From: an uncultured Clostridia bacterium
GTDB taxonomy: Bacteria > Bacillota_A > Clostridia > TANB77 > CAG-508
Assembly (NCBI GenBank): GCA_944392525.1
Contig: CALXXB010000057.1
Coordinates: 1-7,571, forward strand
Reading direction: 5' to 3'
DNA: 7,571 bases
Shown here: piece after piece, positions 1-5,207 of the stretch
How positions within the stretch are numbered: position 1 is the first letter of the stretch
Layout: every line of letters starts with the position of its first letter
The notes under the pieces: model-generated
Databases searched by the model: none
Told to the model about the DNA's origin: nothing
What the model saw: the letters and a program-made list of their open reading frames with translations, nothing else
Translations under genes and position numbers: made by a program

Positions 1-124
1 TCTGTTGCACTTTCCTTAAGGTCACCCTCACTAGACGTTATCTAGCATCTTTGCTCTATGGAGCCCGGACTTTCCTCCCGTAATCCCTTTCGGAAATTAC
101 CAGCGACTATTCAACTTACTTATA
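1..124 (-). ncRNA. rnpB: RNase P RNA, bacterial type A, 5' part (cut by window edge)
   Basis: This is the catalytic RNA of ribonuclease P, which trims 5' leaders from tRNA precursors. Read on the minus strand it contains the conserved block GGAGGAAAGTCCGGGCTCC (about 78-60), followed by CATAGAGCA, a CTAG/CTAG hairpin (about 45-30) and the AGTGCAACAGA block near the window edge. These occur in the order and spacing of the 5' half of type A RNase P RNA as in E. coli. Just before the GGAGGAAAGTCC block is a hairpin with a GAAA loop (about 100-81) that fits P3. The 3' half, with the second half of the P4 pseudoknot and the terminator, lies outside the window. The 5' end at about 124 is inferred from the promoter at 131-159. 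Type A is typical of Clostridia, whereas Bacillus and relatives carry type B. Confidence 0.95.
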
Positions 125-130
125 GAATTA

Positions 131-159
131 ATTTTAACATTTATAATGAGAAAAGTAAA
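131..159 (-). promoter_or_regulatory. Promoter of rnpB
   Basis: On the minus strand, TTTACT (159-154) and TAAAAT (136-131) are separated by exactly 17 bases. These match the -35 and -10 consensus of the housekeeping sigma factor at 4 of 6 and 5 of 6 positions. The expected start point near 124 is about 20 bases before the recognisable RNase P core, which fits a P1/P2 strand. The site is inferred from position and match only. Confidence 0.6.
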
Positions 160-168
160 GTATTAACC

Positions 169-197
169 TTGTTTTTTTATTTAAAATGATTTATAAT
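169..197 (+). promoter_or_regulatory. Promoter of the 50-residue membrane protein gene
   Basis: A perfect TATAAT (192-197) is preceded, 17 bases upstream, by TTGTTT (169-174), which keeps the TTG of the -35 consensus. Transcription would start near 204 and give a leader of about 75 bases. The site lies back to back with the rnpB promoter: the two -35 elements are only about 10 bases apart, so binding at one could affect the other. Confidence 0.5.
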
Positions 198-234
198 ATA
201 TCTATTAACCATTTCTATACCTTTGAAATGTAGG

Positions 235-275
235 ACCTCAGAGGTATATCCTCTGAATGAGTATGAAGAGGAGGT
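235..275 (+). promoter_or_regulatory. Leader hairpin and ribosome binding site with alternative pairings
   Basis: The leader holds a perfect 7-bp hairpin, TCAGAGG (238-244) and CCTCTGA (250-256) around a TATAT loop. The strong Shine-Dalgarno AGGAGGT lies at 269-275. The 3' arm can instead pair its TCCTCT (249-254) with AGAGGA (267-272) in the Shine-Dalgarno region, and ACCTC (235-239) can pair with GAGGT (271-275). The CCTC / GAGG / CCTCT / GAGGAGG alternation therefore permits states with the ribosome site free or covered. AGGAGG ends only 4 bases before the ATG, which is short. The pairings are seen directly; any regulatory role is inference. Confidence 0.4.
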
Positions 276-278
276 TTG

Positions 279-431
279 ATGTTTGGAGCAGCAGTATTAG
301 GTCTTATAGCAGTTGTCTATGTCATCTTGGCATATGTCACTCGCAAGCAAGGCTCTAACGCGGTCAGCGGATTATGCATTGTTGTCGCAGTTGTATGCGC
401 AGCAATGGCATTCGGCTTGATGTTCGTGTAA
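279..431 (+). CDS. Small two-helix membrane protein of unknown function (50 residues)
   Basis: I do not recognise this protein. It is 50 residues long, with two hydrophobic segments, about 2-20 (MFGAAVLGLIAVVYVILAYV) and about 31-50, joined by a short polar loop TRKQGSNAVS (21-30). It should form a helical hairpin in the membrane. Two Arg/Lys residues in the loop suggest that the loop faces the cytoplasm, with both ends outside. A coding role is supported by the strong Shine-Dalgarno at 269-275, a consensus-like promoter at 169-197 and a terminator at 451-498, which together make a self-contained single-gene unit. Codon use is unusual: 20 of 47 non-Met codons end in G or C, with repeated GTC, GGC, TGC and TTC, against about 10% in the 93-residue gene nearby. 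That could reflect transfer, high expression or RNA-structure constraint. TTG at 276-278 is in frame and could also serve as start. Candidates such as a toxic peptide or a regulator of a membrane complex cannot be told apart from the sequence. Confidence 0.7.
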   Translation: MFGAAVLGLIAVVYVILAYVTRKQGSNAVSGLCIVVAVVCAAMAFGLMFV

Positions 432-450
432 GTCTTACAAGTACTCTGTT

Positions 451-498
451 TATAGTTGCGAATGAGGAACACTACCTTGTCCGCAACTATATTTTTTA
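451..498 (+). terminator. Intrinsic terminator of the 50-residue protein gene
   Basis: TATAGTTGCG (451-460) pairs perfectly with CGCAACTATA (482-491). After one mismatch the stem continues inward for about six more pairs (462-467 with 475-480, including G-T wobbles) to a seven-base loop. A run of six T (492-497) follows, as expected for rightward termination. The stop codon of the leftward gene at 496 lies inside this T-run. No T-run follows on the minus strand, so it would not be an efficient terminator for that gene. Confidence 0.85.
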
Positions 499-1431
499 TA
501 AATTATTCATTTCTTCTAATATATTTTTATACTTTATTAAAAATATCGATTCATCTTGCATACTTACTGCATTTTGCAATTCATTTAGCATAATATAAAT
601 TTTATTAATCACATATTGTTTATTGGAATCTGTATTTGTATTCACAAGTTGGCTAGAAAATGTGTCAATTGCTTGTTTAACATCATTAGAAATCTCAGCC
701 CAGTTCTTAAAATCTAATTTACTATATGCTTTAAACAAATTATTTTTAGTTTCAATAACAGCTTTGTATGTTGTATCATCTGTTACTTTATCTGCAAATT
801 TTGGTATATATTCGTATAATCTAGATAAATTTCCTAAAGCGTTTTCTTTATTTTCTTCTTTAACAGTTGTTGTTAAATTATCTAATTCTTGATTAAACCC
901 TAAAATATCTTCTTTTGCTATTTCTGAACTATATAAATCTAAGGTTATAGTAGGAACTGGTGAATACAAGTTTTCAACTTCTGTTTTTAAATGTTCCCAA
1001 TTTATACTATTTGTATTAGTCAACACCCCTGTTTCCTTTAAAGTATATTCTTCATTTTTCTCTTCTTCACCACTTGATGTATTGCTATTACTAGTTGAAT
1101 CTTCTCCTTGTTCCTGGCTATTTTGGTTACTTTCTCCTTGACTTTCTTCTTCTCCGCTATTTTTGCTTCCTTGTTCTGATGAACTTTGTCCACTTTGCGA
1201 GCTATCTTCTTCAGATATTTTACTTACAGATAAATTATAGTTTCTACTTTCTATATTATTTAATTCATTTAATAAAGTAACTATTTTCTTTTCTAAATAC
1301 TCTACTTCTGCTAAAGTCTTTTCTTTTTCATCTTCATTACTTCCTTTACTTACAGTTGTATATAAAAAAACACTTAAAGTAGCAACTACAATAATCAGGA
1401 AAAGAAATAAAAACTTTTTATATTTTTTCAA
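496..1431 (-). CDS. Membrane-anchored, probably extracytoplasmic protein with Ser/Glu/Gln-rich linker, function unknown
   Basis: I do not recognise this family. From the chosen start it has 311 residues. A basic N-terminus (KKYKK) precedes one hydrophobic segment (about residues 7-25, FLFLFLIIVVATLSVFLY), giving an inside-to-outside signal anchor. There is no lipobox cysteine. A charged, probably coiled-coil stretch follows at about 35-62 and a low-complexity linker rich in Ser, Glu, Gln, Asn and Gly at about 73-130. The C-terminal region (about 131-311) looks largely helical. The protein has no cysteine, which suits an exposed location.

The frame opens at TTG 1446-1444, but the GGAGG that would bind the ribosome (1444-1440) overlaps that codon. 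It lies 8 bases before a second TTG at 1431-1429, which I take as the start. The gene ends inside the T-run of the facing terminator. It is transcribed away from the der operon and the 93-residue gene. Roles in cell-envelope or spore function are possible but unsupported. Confidence 0.8.
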   Translation of the reverse strand: MKKYKKFLFLFLIIVVATLSVFLYTTVSKGSNEDEKEKTLAEVEYLEKKIVTLLNELNNIESRNYNLSVSKISEEDSSQSGQSSSEQGSKNSGEEESQGESNQNSQEQGEDSTSNSNTSSGEEEKNEEYTLKETGVLTNTNSINWEHLKTEVENLYSPVPTITLDLYSSEIAKEDILGFNQELDNLTTTVKEENKENALGNLSRLYEYIPKFADKVTDDTTYKAVIETKNNLFKAYSKLDFKNWAEISNDVKQAIDTFSSQLVNTNTDSNKQYVINKIYIMLNELQNAVSMQDESIFLIKYKNILEEMNNL

Positions 1432-1439
1432 TTTTTCGT

Positions 1440-1444
1440 CCTCC
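1440..1444 (-). promoter_or_regulatory. Ribosome binding site that sets the TTG start at 1431
   Basis: GGAGG on the minus strand is followed by 8 bases (ACGAAAAA) and then TTG at 1431-1429, which is near-ideal spacing. The earlier in-frame TTG at 1446-1444 overlaps this element and has only the A/T-rich GAAAAA before it. The shorter protein also starts directly with the KKYKKF basic stretch usual before a signal anchor. Confidence 0.75.
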
Positions 1445-1480
1445 AATTTTTCTTTTTTCTAGTATTTACATTTTTAAAAT

Positions 1481-1509
1481 ACTTTATTCTTAGTATAAAA
1501 TTTTGTCTA
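1481..1509 (-). promoter_or_regulatory. Possible promoter for the 311-residue protein gene
   Basis: In the divergent gap, the minus strand shows TAGACA (1509-1504), 17 bases, then TAAAGT (1486-1481). They match the -35 at 5 of 6 and the -10 at 4 of 6. The start would fall near 1474, giving a leader of about 40 bases. A second candidate, TTGACT (1547-1542) with TATTAG (1524-1519), also at 17 bases, lies further upstream. The gap is so AT-rich that chance matches are likely. Confidence 0.3.
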
Positions 1510-1549
1510 ATTTTAATACTAATATTAAGAATAATTTTAGGAGTCAAAA

Positions 1550-1831
1550 ATGCAAGCAACAGTTAATTTATACAGCCATAAAAAAGGTGAAATAAATAAT
1601 TTTTTAAGTCGTTTCTATAATACTGATTTAGAAATTTATGATAGTTTAAAATGGGAAAAAAAATATGCTAACCCGTTAGAGTTAGCAGAAATAATTGGTA
1701 CTTTTATTGATAATTTAGATGATTATGATATTACTATGTGGATTTCATTAGATAAAGATGTATTTATTTCAATTGCAGAAGACAACGCAGATGATATTAT
1801 TAAATATCTATATGAGCGATATCCTTATTAA
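1550..1831 (+). CDS. Conserved-looking small soluble protein of unknown function (93 residues)
   Basis: The product is 93 residues, acidic and without a signal peptide or membrane segment, so it is probably cytoplasmic. It has the look of a compact alpha/beta domain: an N-terminal strand (QATVNLYS), helix-forming stretches (about 12-22 and 42-55, PLELAEIIGTFIDNL), a strand-like MWISLDKDVFISI (about 63-75) and a C-terminal helix ending in YLYERYPY. From memory, similar proteins with WISLDKDVFI and a C-terminal ERYPY are found as hypothetical proteins in Clostridia; I cannot verify this here, and no function is known to me. The ATG at 1550 follows a good site, TAGGAG (1538-1543), at 6 bases. 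Codon use is typical of the AT-rich neighbours. It is divergent from the 311-residue protein gene, and its stop lies 7 bases from the stop of the convergent dtd gene. Confidence 0.85.
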   Translation: MQATVNLYSHKKGEINNFLSRFYNTDLEIYDSLKWEKKYANPLELAEIIGTFIDNLDDYDITMWISLDKDVFISIAEDNADDIIKYLYERYPY

Positions 1832-1838
1832 CTATATA

Positions 1839-2279
1839 CTATTTTTCAATTATTATAGTTACAGGTCCATCATTTAATAAACTTACTTTCATATCTGCAC
1901 CAAAAATACCTTTTTCTACTTCTATTCCATATTTTTCCTTACATTCATTACAAAAATATTCATATAACTCTTCTGCTTGTTCAGGTCTTGCTGCATCTAT
2001 AAATGATGGTCTATTTCCATCGCTACAATTAGCATAAAGTGTAAATTGTGATACTATTAAAAGCTTTCCTCCCACTGCCTTTAAATCCAGATTCATTTTA
2101 CCATTTTCGTCTGTAAATACTCTTAATTTACACAATTTTTTAACTAAATAATCTGCTTGCTCTTTGGTATCGCTATGAGTAACTCCTAGTAATACCAAAA
2201 AGCCTTTATCTATCTTTCCTACTGTCTTTCCCTCTACATCTACTTTTGCATTTTTTACTCTTTGAACTACAATTTTCAT
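1839..2279 (-). CDS. dtd: D-aminoacyl-tRNA deacylase
   Basis: Dtd hydrolyses the ester bond of D-aminoacyl-tRNAs (for example D-Tyr-tRNA), and also Gly-tRNA(Ala), clearing mischarged tRNA in the cytoplasm. The protein is 146 residues, the normal family length. The two family signature motifs that build the active site across the dimer are present: SQFTL (77-81) and NDGPVT (136-141), with the Gly-cisPro dipeptide at 138-139. GNRPSF (88-93) and the N-terminal MKIVVQRV are also typical. The ATG at 2279-2277 follows GAGGAG (2290-2285) at a normal spacing. It is the last gene of the leftward der-plsY-gpsA operon, 34 bases after the zinc-ribbon gene. No clear intrinsic terminator follows it. Only a weak 7-bp inverted repeat (1830-1836 / 1854-1860) without a T-run spans its end. 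Confidence 0.97.
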
Positions 2280-2313
2280 ATTTACTCCTCTTGTTATTTT
2301 TCATATTTATTTT

Positions 2314-2898
2314 CTAATACATTTCTGTATCGTCATCTTTACTATTACTTTTTTCTTCACTTTCATCGCTATCTTCTACATTTGACTCAACTTTCACTGT
2401 TTTTTCTAAGTTTTCTACATTACTATTTTCTTCTTTACTTTCTGTTTTTTCTTGTTCATCTTCGCCATTTTCATTTTCTTCAGATGAATCTATATTTTGA
2501 AAACTTTCATCTTGCTCAGTTTCATCCTCTTGTTTTGCACCACAATTTGGACAATACTTATATTCTTTATCCATTTCTACATAACAATTTTTACATTGTT
2601 TTTTATCTCTTAGTTCTAAACATTGTTGTAATAAATCTTCTATTTCATCACTTAAAACATCTATCTTTGTACATAACTGTTCTAATTCTTCTCTTATATT
2701 TCCTTTTGCTTCTTCATCTTCTCTTATATGTTCTTCATATACTTTCTTACCAATCTCTTCATATAAGTCATCTACTTGTGTTCTTAACCCACTCATCTTT
2801 AATTTTAGCTTAGTTTCCTTAGCTATTTTTCCTGTTTTATCTGCTGTTATTTTATATGCTTCTGAAGCTTTTTTACCTAACTTATCAAAAAATTCCAT
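2314..2898 (-). CDS. Coiled-coil zinc-ribbon protein with acidic C-terminal tail
   Basis: The likely product is 194 residues. The N-terminal half (about 1-100) is Lys/Glu-rich and helical, probably a coiled coil, beginning MEFFDKLGKKASEAYKITAD. A four-cysteine zinc ribbon follows (Cys102, Cys105, Cys116, Cys119; CKNC ... CPNCG). The last 75 residues are almost entirely Glu, Asp, Ser, Asn, Gln and Lys and probably disordered. There is no membrane segment. Proteins with this MxFFDKLGKKASEAYKxTADKTG beginning plus a zinc ribbon are, from memory, common in Clostridia and usually annotated only as zinc-ribbon domain proteins; their role is unknown to me.

The frame can open at ATG 2916-2914, but no Shine-Dalgarno precedes that codon. 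AAGGA (2912-2908) sits 9 bases before ATG 2898-2896, which also gives the expected N-terminus. The gene lies between gpsA (52 bases upstream) and dtd (34 bases downstream), probably in one transcript. Confidence 0.88.
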   Translation of the reverse strand: MEFFDKLGKKASEAYKITADKTGKIAKETKLKLKMSGLRTQVDDLYEEIGKKVYEEHIREDEEAKGNIREELEQLCTKIDVLSDEIEDLLQQCLELRDKKQCKNCYVEMDKEYKYCPNCGAKQEDETEQDESFQNIDSSEENENGEDEQEKTESKEENSNVENLEKTVKVESNVEDSDESEEKSNSKDDDTEMY

Positions 2899-2905
2899 TA
2901 TCTTT

Positions 2906-2913
2906 CTTCCTTT
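2906..2913 (-). promoter_or_regulatory. Ribosome binding site that sets the zinc-ribbon gene start at 2898
   Basis: AAAGGAAG on the minus strand lies just upstream of ATG 2898-2896, with 9 bases after its AAGGA core. It overlaps the codons after the earlier in-frame ATG (2916), which itself is preceded only by TTATTAAAAA. This favours the 194-residue product over the 200-residue one. Confidence 0.7.
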
Positions 2914-2950
2914 CATTTTTTAATAATAGTATAACCAAAATTTGTATTAT

Positions 2951-3940
2951 TTACTCCCATTCACACTTTTTTTCTTTTGTCATTAGTTGTCTAACAGCTT
3001 CTTCTGGTTTTAAACCATTATATATAACATTATAAACAGTTTCTGTTATTGGCATATAAATATTATTTATTTTTCCTAATTCATAAGCCACATCTATGTT
3101 ATCTATACTCTCTATTACCATGCCTACTTCTTGTTTAGCTTCTTCTAGTGTTTTTCCTTGTCCTATTAATTTTCCTGCTTTTCTATTTCTACTATGTTCA
3201 CTAAGACAAGTAACAATTAAATCACCAAGTCCACTTAGACCATAAAAAGTTTCTCTTCTTCCACCAAGTTTTGTTCCTAATCTTGAAATTTCTCCTAAAC
3301 CTCTTGTTACTAGCGCTGCAAAACTATTATCTCCAAGACCTATTCCAGCTGCTACTCCTGCACAAAATGCCATTATATTTTTCAAAGCTCCACCTAATTC
3401 TACTCCTTTTACATCATCAGATGTATATACCCTCATTTTTTCTGACATAAATGCATCTTGAATAAGAGTTAATATTTCTTCATCATGTGATGCTATTACT
3501 AATACTGTTGGTATTGCTATTGCTACTTCTTCCGCATGGCTTGGTCCTGTTAATACTCCTATTCTTGCTGTTGGCAATTCATCTAATATTACTTCATCTA
3601 AAGTTTTTAGACTTTCTTTTTCAAATCCTTTAGAACATATTATAACCGGTTTATTACCTACATATTCTTTATATTTCACAAATGTTTCTCTTGTAAATTT
3701 TGATGGAGTAACATGTAATATAAAATCAGCTCCATCTACTACTTCTTTTATATCTGTATAACATTCCACACTATCAGGAATCACTGCTCCAGGTAAAAAC
3801 TTACACTTTCTTTCATTATTTATAAGATCTCTTTCCTCTTCATTAAATGACCATATTTTTACATTATGTCCAACACTTGCCAAATGAGTAGCTAATGCTG
3901 CTCCCCAACTTCCGCTTCCTATAATTGCTACATTACTCAT
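2951..3940 (-). CDS. gpsA: Glycerol-3-phosphate dehydrogenase [NAD(P)+]
   Basis: GpsA reduces dihydroxyacetone phosphate to sn-glycerol-3-phosphate with NAD(P)H in the cytoplasm, making the backbone of membrane phospholipids. The protein is 329 residues, the normal length. The N-terminal Rossmann fold has the dinucleotide motif GSGSWGAALA (8-17) after a first beta strand. Other family blocks are CSKGFE (102-107), TGPSHAEEV (131-139), the ELGGALKN block with the likely catalytic Lys187, the glycine-rich GVAAGIGLGDNSFAAL (195-210) and GLSGLGDLIVTC (234-245) followed by SRNRKAG.

The ATG at 3940 uses the site AAAGGAG, which lies in the last codons of the preceding gene (stop 3949-3947, only 6 bases before the ATG). 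The two are therefore probably translationally coupled. Its product is the substrate of PlsY, encoded two genes upstream in the same operon. Confidence 0.98.
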   Translation of the reverse strand: MSNVAIIGSGSWGAALATHLASVGHNVKIWSFNEEERDLINNERKCKFLPGAVIPDSVECYTDIKEVVDGADFILHVTPSKFTRETFVKYKEYVGNKPVIICSKGFEKESLKTLDEVILDELPTARIGVLTGPSHAEEVAIAIPTVLVIASHDEEILTLIQDAFMSEKMRVYTSDDVKGVELGGALKNIMAFCAGVAAGIGLGDNSFAALVTRGLGEISRLGTKLGGRRETFYGLSGLGDLIVTCLSEHSRNRKAGKLIGQGKTLEEAKQEVGMVIESIDNIDVAYELGKINNIYMPITETVYNVIYNGLKPEEAVRQLMTKEKKCEWE

Positions 3941-3946
3941 CTTCTT

Positions 3947-4540
3947 CTATCTCCTTTGTTTAATATATGCTATAATTCCTACTACTATTATCACAACAAG
4001 TACAATCATTAATACTTTTGTTACAAATGGTATAAACTCTGTATCTGGCTGTTTTACTGTATTTTTTTCGTAATTATATTCTACTTTGCATACACCATTA
4101 CTTATTTTAAAATTATCAATATGAACAATATCATCTTTAGTCATGTTCTTTACTCTATATTTCATATCCATTTTACTATAATTTGAAAGGATATCAAACT
4201 CGTATTTACCTTCTTCATTTTCTTCTAAAAGAATTTGGATATATTCTACTCCAGCTTCTTCATATAATTCATCACTTATATTATCTTTATCAACCCTTAT
4301 GCTTGGTATATCATTATTTTTTAAAGTATCTACTCCCGTATATGCTATATTAAGTCCATCTTCTTCTATTGCAAATAAAATATAATCTTTTGGAAGTAAT
4401 AAATATAAATCAAAATCTTCATTTACGTCTGATGCTTCAAATTCTAATGTATAGGTCTCTTCATAAGCACAGCTATAATTAAATAATATTACTCCTATTA
4501 TCATTACAAGAATACTAAATATTGTAATTATTCTTTTCAT
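3947..4540 (-). CDS. Membrane-anchored extracytoplasmic protein of unknown function
   Basis: I do not recognise this 197-residue protein. It has a classical signal peptide, MKRIITIFSILVMIIGVILF, with a plausible signal peptidase I site after SCA (about 25/26). An acidic ectodomain of about 145 residues follows, rich in Glu, Asp, Tyr and Asn and predicted mainly beta. Then comes a C-terminal membrane helix (about 172-192, VLMIVLVVIIVVGIIAYI) and a short basic cytoplasmic end, KQRR. This is the layout of a type I membrane protein exposed on the outer face. NYSC at 21-24 is not a lipobox, because no Leu precedes and Tyr is at -2.

It sits between plsY (25 bases upstream) and gpsA (6 bases downstream), starts at an ATG with AGAGGAGAT upstream, and its last codons carry the gpsA ribosome site. 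It is therefore expressed with the phospholipid genes. A link to envelope or lipid synthesis is possible from context only. Confidence 0.85.
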   Translation of the reverse strand: MKRIITIFSILVMIIGVILFNYSCAYEETYTLEFEASDVNEDFDLYLLLPKDYILFAIEEDGLNIAYTGVDTLKNNDIPSIRVDKDNISDELYEEAGVEYIQILLEENEEGKYEFDILSNYSKMDMKYRVKNMTKDDIVHIDNFKISNGVCKVEYNYEKNTVKQPDTEFIPFVTKVLMIVLVVIIVVGIIAYIKQRR

Positions 4541-4565
4541 TTGTTTTTATCTCCTCTTACTTTCC

Positions 4566-5204
4566 TTATTTTTTAAAACTAACTTTGTTTTCTGTGCCAT
4601 TTAATATTCTTTTAATATTACTTCTATGATTAAATAATACTATCACAGCTAGTATTACACTATATATAAAATATACATTTCCTGACTTTCCTTCTGTTAA
4701 AACAGTGTAATGTTCATTTATAAATAATGTAAGGATAGGGAATAAGACTGCTGCTGCACATGAACCAACTGATACCATTCTTGTTAATATCATTAATACT
4801 AAAGCAAACACCAAACAAATTAATCCAATTTGCCAGTTGCTTAGTAATAATACTCCAAGTGACGTTGCAACTCCTTTTCCACCTTTAAATCCGAAAAATA
4901 CTGGGAAAGTATGTCCTAATATTACTGCGACTCCTGCTACTTGTACTAATAATTCTTTATTTACATCTGGTATATTTCCAAGTAATATTGCTATTCCTAT
5001 TGCAACAACTCCTTTTAATATATCACATACAAGTGTTATTGCTGCTGCTTTTTTCCCTACAGAACGAAGCATATTAGTTGTTCCTGCATTACCGCTTCCT
5101 TTTTCTCTAACATCAAATCCTGCAAATTTTTTACTAAATATTACTGAAAAGTTTACACTACCTATACAATATGCAATTATTGCCATAATTATATATACTA
5201 CCAT
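4566..5204 (-). CDS. plsY: Acyl-phosphate:glycerol-3-phosphate acyltransferase
   Basis: PlsY is an integral membrane enzyme that transfers an acyl chain from acyl-phosphate (made by PlsX) to position 1 of glycerol-3-phosphate, giving lysophosphatidic acid. The protein is 212 residues with about five hydrophobic segments, as in the family. The three conserved cytoplasmic motifs are clear: GSGNAGTTNMLR (36-47), GHTFPVFFGFKGGKGVATSLG region (97-117, the GGKGVAT phosphate-binding loop) and NHRSNIKRIL (192-201).

The start is ATG 5204-5202, only 3 bases after the der stop. Its ribosome site GGAGGG lies in the last codons of der, so translation is probably coupled to der. GpsA, two genes downstream, makes the acyl acceptor. 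Confidence 0.98.
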   Translation of the reverse strand: MVVYIIMAIIAYCIGSVNFSVIFSKKFAGFDVREKGSGNAGTTNMLRSVGKKAAAITLVCDILKGVVAIGIAILLGNIPDVNKELLVQVAGVAVILGHTFPVFFGFKGGKGVATSLGVLLLSNWQIGLICLVFALVLMILTRMVSVGSCAAAVLFPILTLFINEHYTVLTEGKSGNVYFIYSVILAVIVLFNHRSNIKRILNGTENKVSFKK

Positions 5205-5207
5205 TTT

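Noticed and set aside
257..360. A 33-codon frame starting at ATG 257 that overlaps the small membrane protein gene
   Set aside because: No Shine-Dalgarno precedes ATG 257 or ATG 263, and the product MSMKRRFDVWSSS... has no coherent character. A leader peptide cannot be fully excluded.
374..598. A 74-codon rightward open frame
   Set aside because: It begins inside the 50-residue gene in another frame, runs through that gene's strong terminator and into the antisense of the next gene, and lacks a ribosome site.
2262..2813. A 183-codon rightward open frame rich in Leu, His, Phe and Tyr
   Set aside because: It is the antisense of the zinc-ribbon gene. The Leu/His/Phe richness is what Glu/Asp/Lys/Asn codons give on the opposite strand. 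No ribosome site or family match is seen.
2917..2950. TATACT-like -10 sequence between gpsA and the zinc-ribbon gene
   Set aside because: No acceptable -35 lies 16-18 bases upstream, and such matches are frequent in DNA this AT-rich.
4462..4540. Possible lipoprotein signal in the unknown protein before gpsA
   Set aside because: The residues before Cys24 are NYS, which do not fit the lipobox. A signal peptidase I site after SCA fits better.
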